Origin: Pseudomonadota bacterium
Lineage (GTDB): Bacteria; Pseudomonadota; Gammaproteobacteria; Acidiferrobacterales; Acidiferrobacteraceae
NCBI GenBank assembly: GCA_021795255.1
Contig: JAJYPQ010000284.1
Location: forward strand, 1-5,811
Direction: 5' to 3'
Length of the DNA stretch: 5,811 nt
Of this stretch, positions 4,667-5,811 are shown one piece after another. Each line of letters begins with the position of its first letter. The stretch's first letter is position 1. The notes below the pieces were generated by a model. The model did not search any database, was not told the origin of the DNA, and saw only the letters and a program-made list of their open reading frames with translations. A program made the position numbers and the translations under genes.

Positions 4667-5811
4667 TGCCACGCTGTCGACGATGGTGGAGACCACCGGC
4701 ACACCACCCCCGCCTTCGCCTGCGCCCGCCGCCTCCGGTGCCCTATCCCCGGAACTGCGGGATCGCGTGCACCGCTACTGGATGGCGGCCAATTATCTGA
4801 CAGTCGGGCAAATCTATCTCCTGGCCAATCCGCTTTTGCGTGAACCGCTTTCGCGCGACCACATCAAGCCGCGCCTGCTCGGTCATTGGGGCACCTCGGT
4901 GGGTCTCAATTTCATCTACGCGCACCTAAACCGGCTCATCATCGAACGCGATGTCAATATGATCAGTATCATAGGTCCGGGCCACGGGGGGCCCGCCGGC
5001 AACGCCAATGCCTGGCTCGAGGGCGGGTACGCCGAGATCCACCACCCGGTCACCCAGGACGAGGCCGGGATGCGCCTGCTGTTTCGGCAATTTTCGACGC
5101 CAGGCGGGGTGCCGAGCCACTGTGGCGCGCATCTGCCGGGCTCCATCAACGAAGGGGGGGAACTCGGGTATTCATTGGTGCATGCCTTCGGGGCGGCCTT
5201 TGACAACCCGGACCTGGTCGTTGCCTGCATCGTAGGCGACGGCGAGGCCGAGACCGCGCCGCTTGAAGGCAGCTGGAAAAGCACCAAGTTCCTAAACCCC
5301 GTCCGGGATGGCGCGGTCCTGCCCATTCTACATTTGAATGGCTATAAGATCTCCGGTCCGACGGTGCTCGCGCGCATCAGCGAAGAAGAGCTGCAAAGCC
5401 TGTTTCGCGGTCATGGATATGCGCCCCTTTTGGTCGAGGGCGATGACCCGTTGCGCGTCCACGAGGCCTTCGCGGCGGCCTTGAATCAGTCCTATGAGGC
5501 CATTTTGGCCATTCAGAAGGCCGCGCGCCGGGACGGATTCTCAAAACGCCCGCAATGGCCCATGATCATTCTGCGCACGCCCAAGGGGTGGACGGGCCCG
5601 AGCGTCGTAGACGGCGTGCCGATATCCGGCACCTTTCGCGCCCATCAGGTGCCACTTGCCACCGTGCGCGAGAATCCCGAGCACCTAGCGCTCCTGGAGG
5701 CCTGGTTACGCGGCTACCATCCGGAGCAGGTCTTTGAGGCCGACGGCTCACCGTCGCCGGAACTCACCGCGCTCGTGCCGGCGGGCGCGCGGCGGTTGAG
5801 CGCCAATCCGC
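4653..5811 (+). CDS. xfp: Phosphoketolase (Xfp), N-terminal half, cut by the window edge
   Basis: This thiamine-diphosphate enzyme splits xylulose-5-P and, in dual-specificity members, fructose-6-P with phosphate, giving acetyl-phosphate plus glyceraldehyde-3-P or erythrose-4-P. The frame is open from ATG 4653 to the edge (386 codons), about half of the usual ~800. After a Pro/Ala-rich leader (residues ~16-30) the landmarks are [15 protein letters not shown] (42-56), [18 protein letters not shown] (77-94), GPGHGGPA (108-115), [19 protein letters not shown] (162-180), the TPP/metal motif [15 protein letters not shown] (195-209) ending in HLNGYKI (227-233), and [10 protein letters not shown]. 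Several family-typical positions differ: GAHLPGS replaces the common PETPGS, SINEGG replaces SIHEGG, and [11 protein letters not shown] replaces HLNGYKIANPT. This suggests a divergent branch. The acetyl-phosphate made is the substrate of the upstream, translationally coupled acetate kinase. Confidence 0.95.
   Translation, partial: MFTFDATLSTMVETTGTPPPPSPAPAASGALSPELRDRVHRYWMAANYLTVGQIYLLANPLLREPLSRDHIKPRLLGHWGTSVGLNFIYAHLNRLIIERDVNMISIIGPGHGGPAGNANAWLEGGYAEIHHPVTQDEAGMRLLFRQFSTPGGVPSHCGAHLPGSINEGGELGYSLVHAFGAAFDNPDLVVACIVGDGEAETAPLEGSWKSTKFLNPVRDGAVLPILHLNGYKISGPTVLARISEEELQSLFRGHGYAPLLVEGDDPLRVHEAFAAALNQSYEAILAIQKAARRDGFSKRPQWPMIILRTPKGWTGPSVVDGVPISGTFRAHQVPLATVRENPEHLALLEAWLRGYHPEQVFEADGSPSPELTALVPAGARRLSANP

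Noticed and set aside
1..5811. CRISPR array, tRNA or rRNA genes
   Set aside because: No regularly spaced repeats and no tRNA- or rRNA-like sequence were seen by eye on either strand.

Overview
The window is high-GC bacterial DNA, most likely from a proteobacterium. I cannot name a species; an acetate kinase/phosphoketolase operon of this subtype occurs in several autotrophic and methylotrophic gammaproteobacteria, so this is a soft inference. It has two different halves. The left half (about 1-2840, genes on the minus strand) is a decaying accessory or defence-type region. The right half (about 3371-5811, plus strand) is a clean metabolic operon.

Left half, read in the direction of transcription (right to left). 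An extended -10 promoter near 2834-2842 points left through a leader with inverted repeats. It leads into a two-gene unit: a ~60-residue protein and a nucleotidyltransferase-fold protein joined by an ATGA overlap. Both look damaged. The small gene needs one extra base near 2578-2583 to join its body to an ATG. The nucleotidyltransferase has an in-frame TAA at 2087-2089, after which the same frame resumes for 65 sense codons of coding-like sequence. Directly after its natural end lies the C-terminal zinc-ribbon remnant of a TnpB (IS200/IS605-type) protein, followed by two tandem hairpins that resemble the right-end/omega-RNA region of such elements. Next is an AT-rich intergenic stretch with repeated TTGCG/CGCAA half-sites. 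Then come an intact AAA15-type ATPase (AbiLi/RloA-like) and, with no spacer at all, the first 122 bases of an RloB/AbiLii-like toprim partner that the window edge cuts off. That partner carries an apparent frameshift in a run of five identical bases exactly at the toprim glutamate motif.

The middle (2598-3370) has no gene I can defend. It holds the promoter, several inverted repeats and a weak candidate for a dead exported small protein.

Right half. Acetate kinase (acetate/propionate kinase subtype) overlaps by 14 bases the start of phosphoketolase (xfp), which runs off the right edge about halfway through. Together they convert xylulose-5-P and/or fructose-6-P to acetyl-phosphate (Xfp), then acetyl-phosphate plus ADP to acetate plus ATP (Ack).

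Main points for a second look: the RloB frameshift at the active-site motif, the nonsense-interrupted nucleotidyltransferase, and the minimal TnpB-tail plus hairpin remnant.
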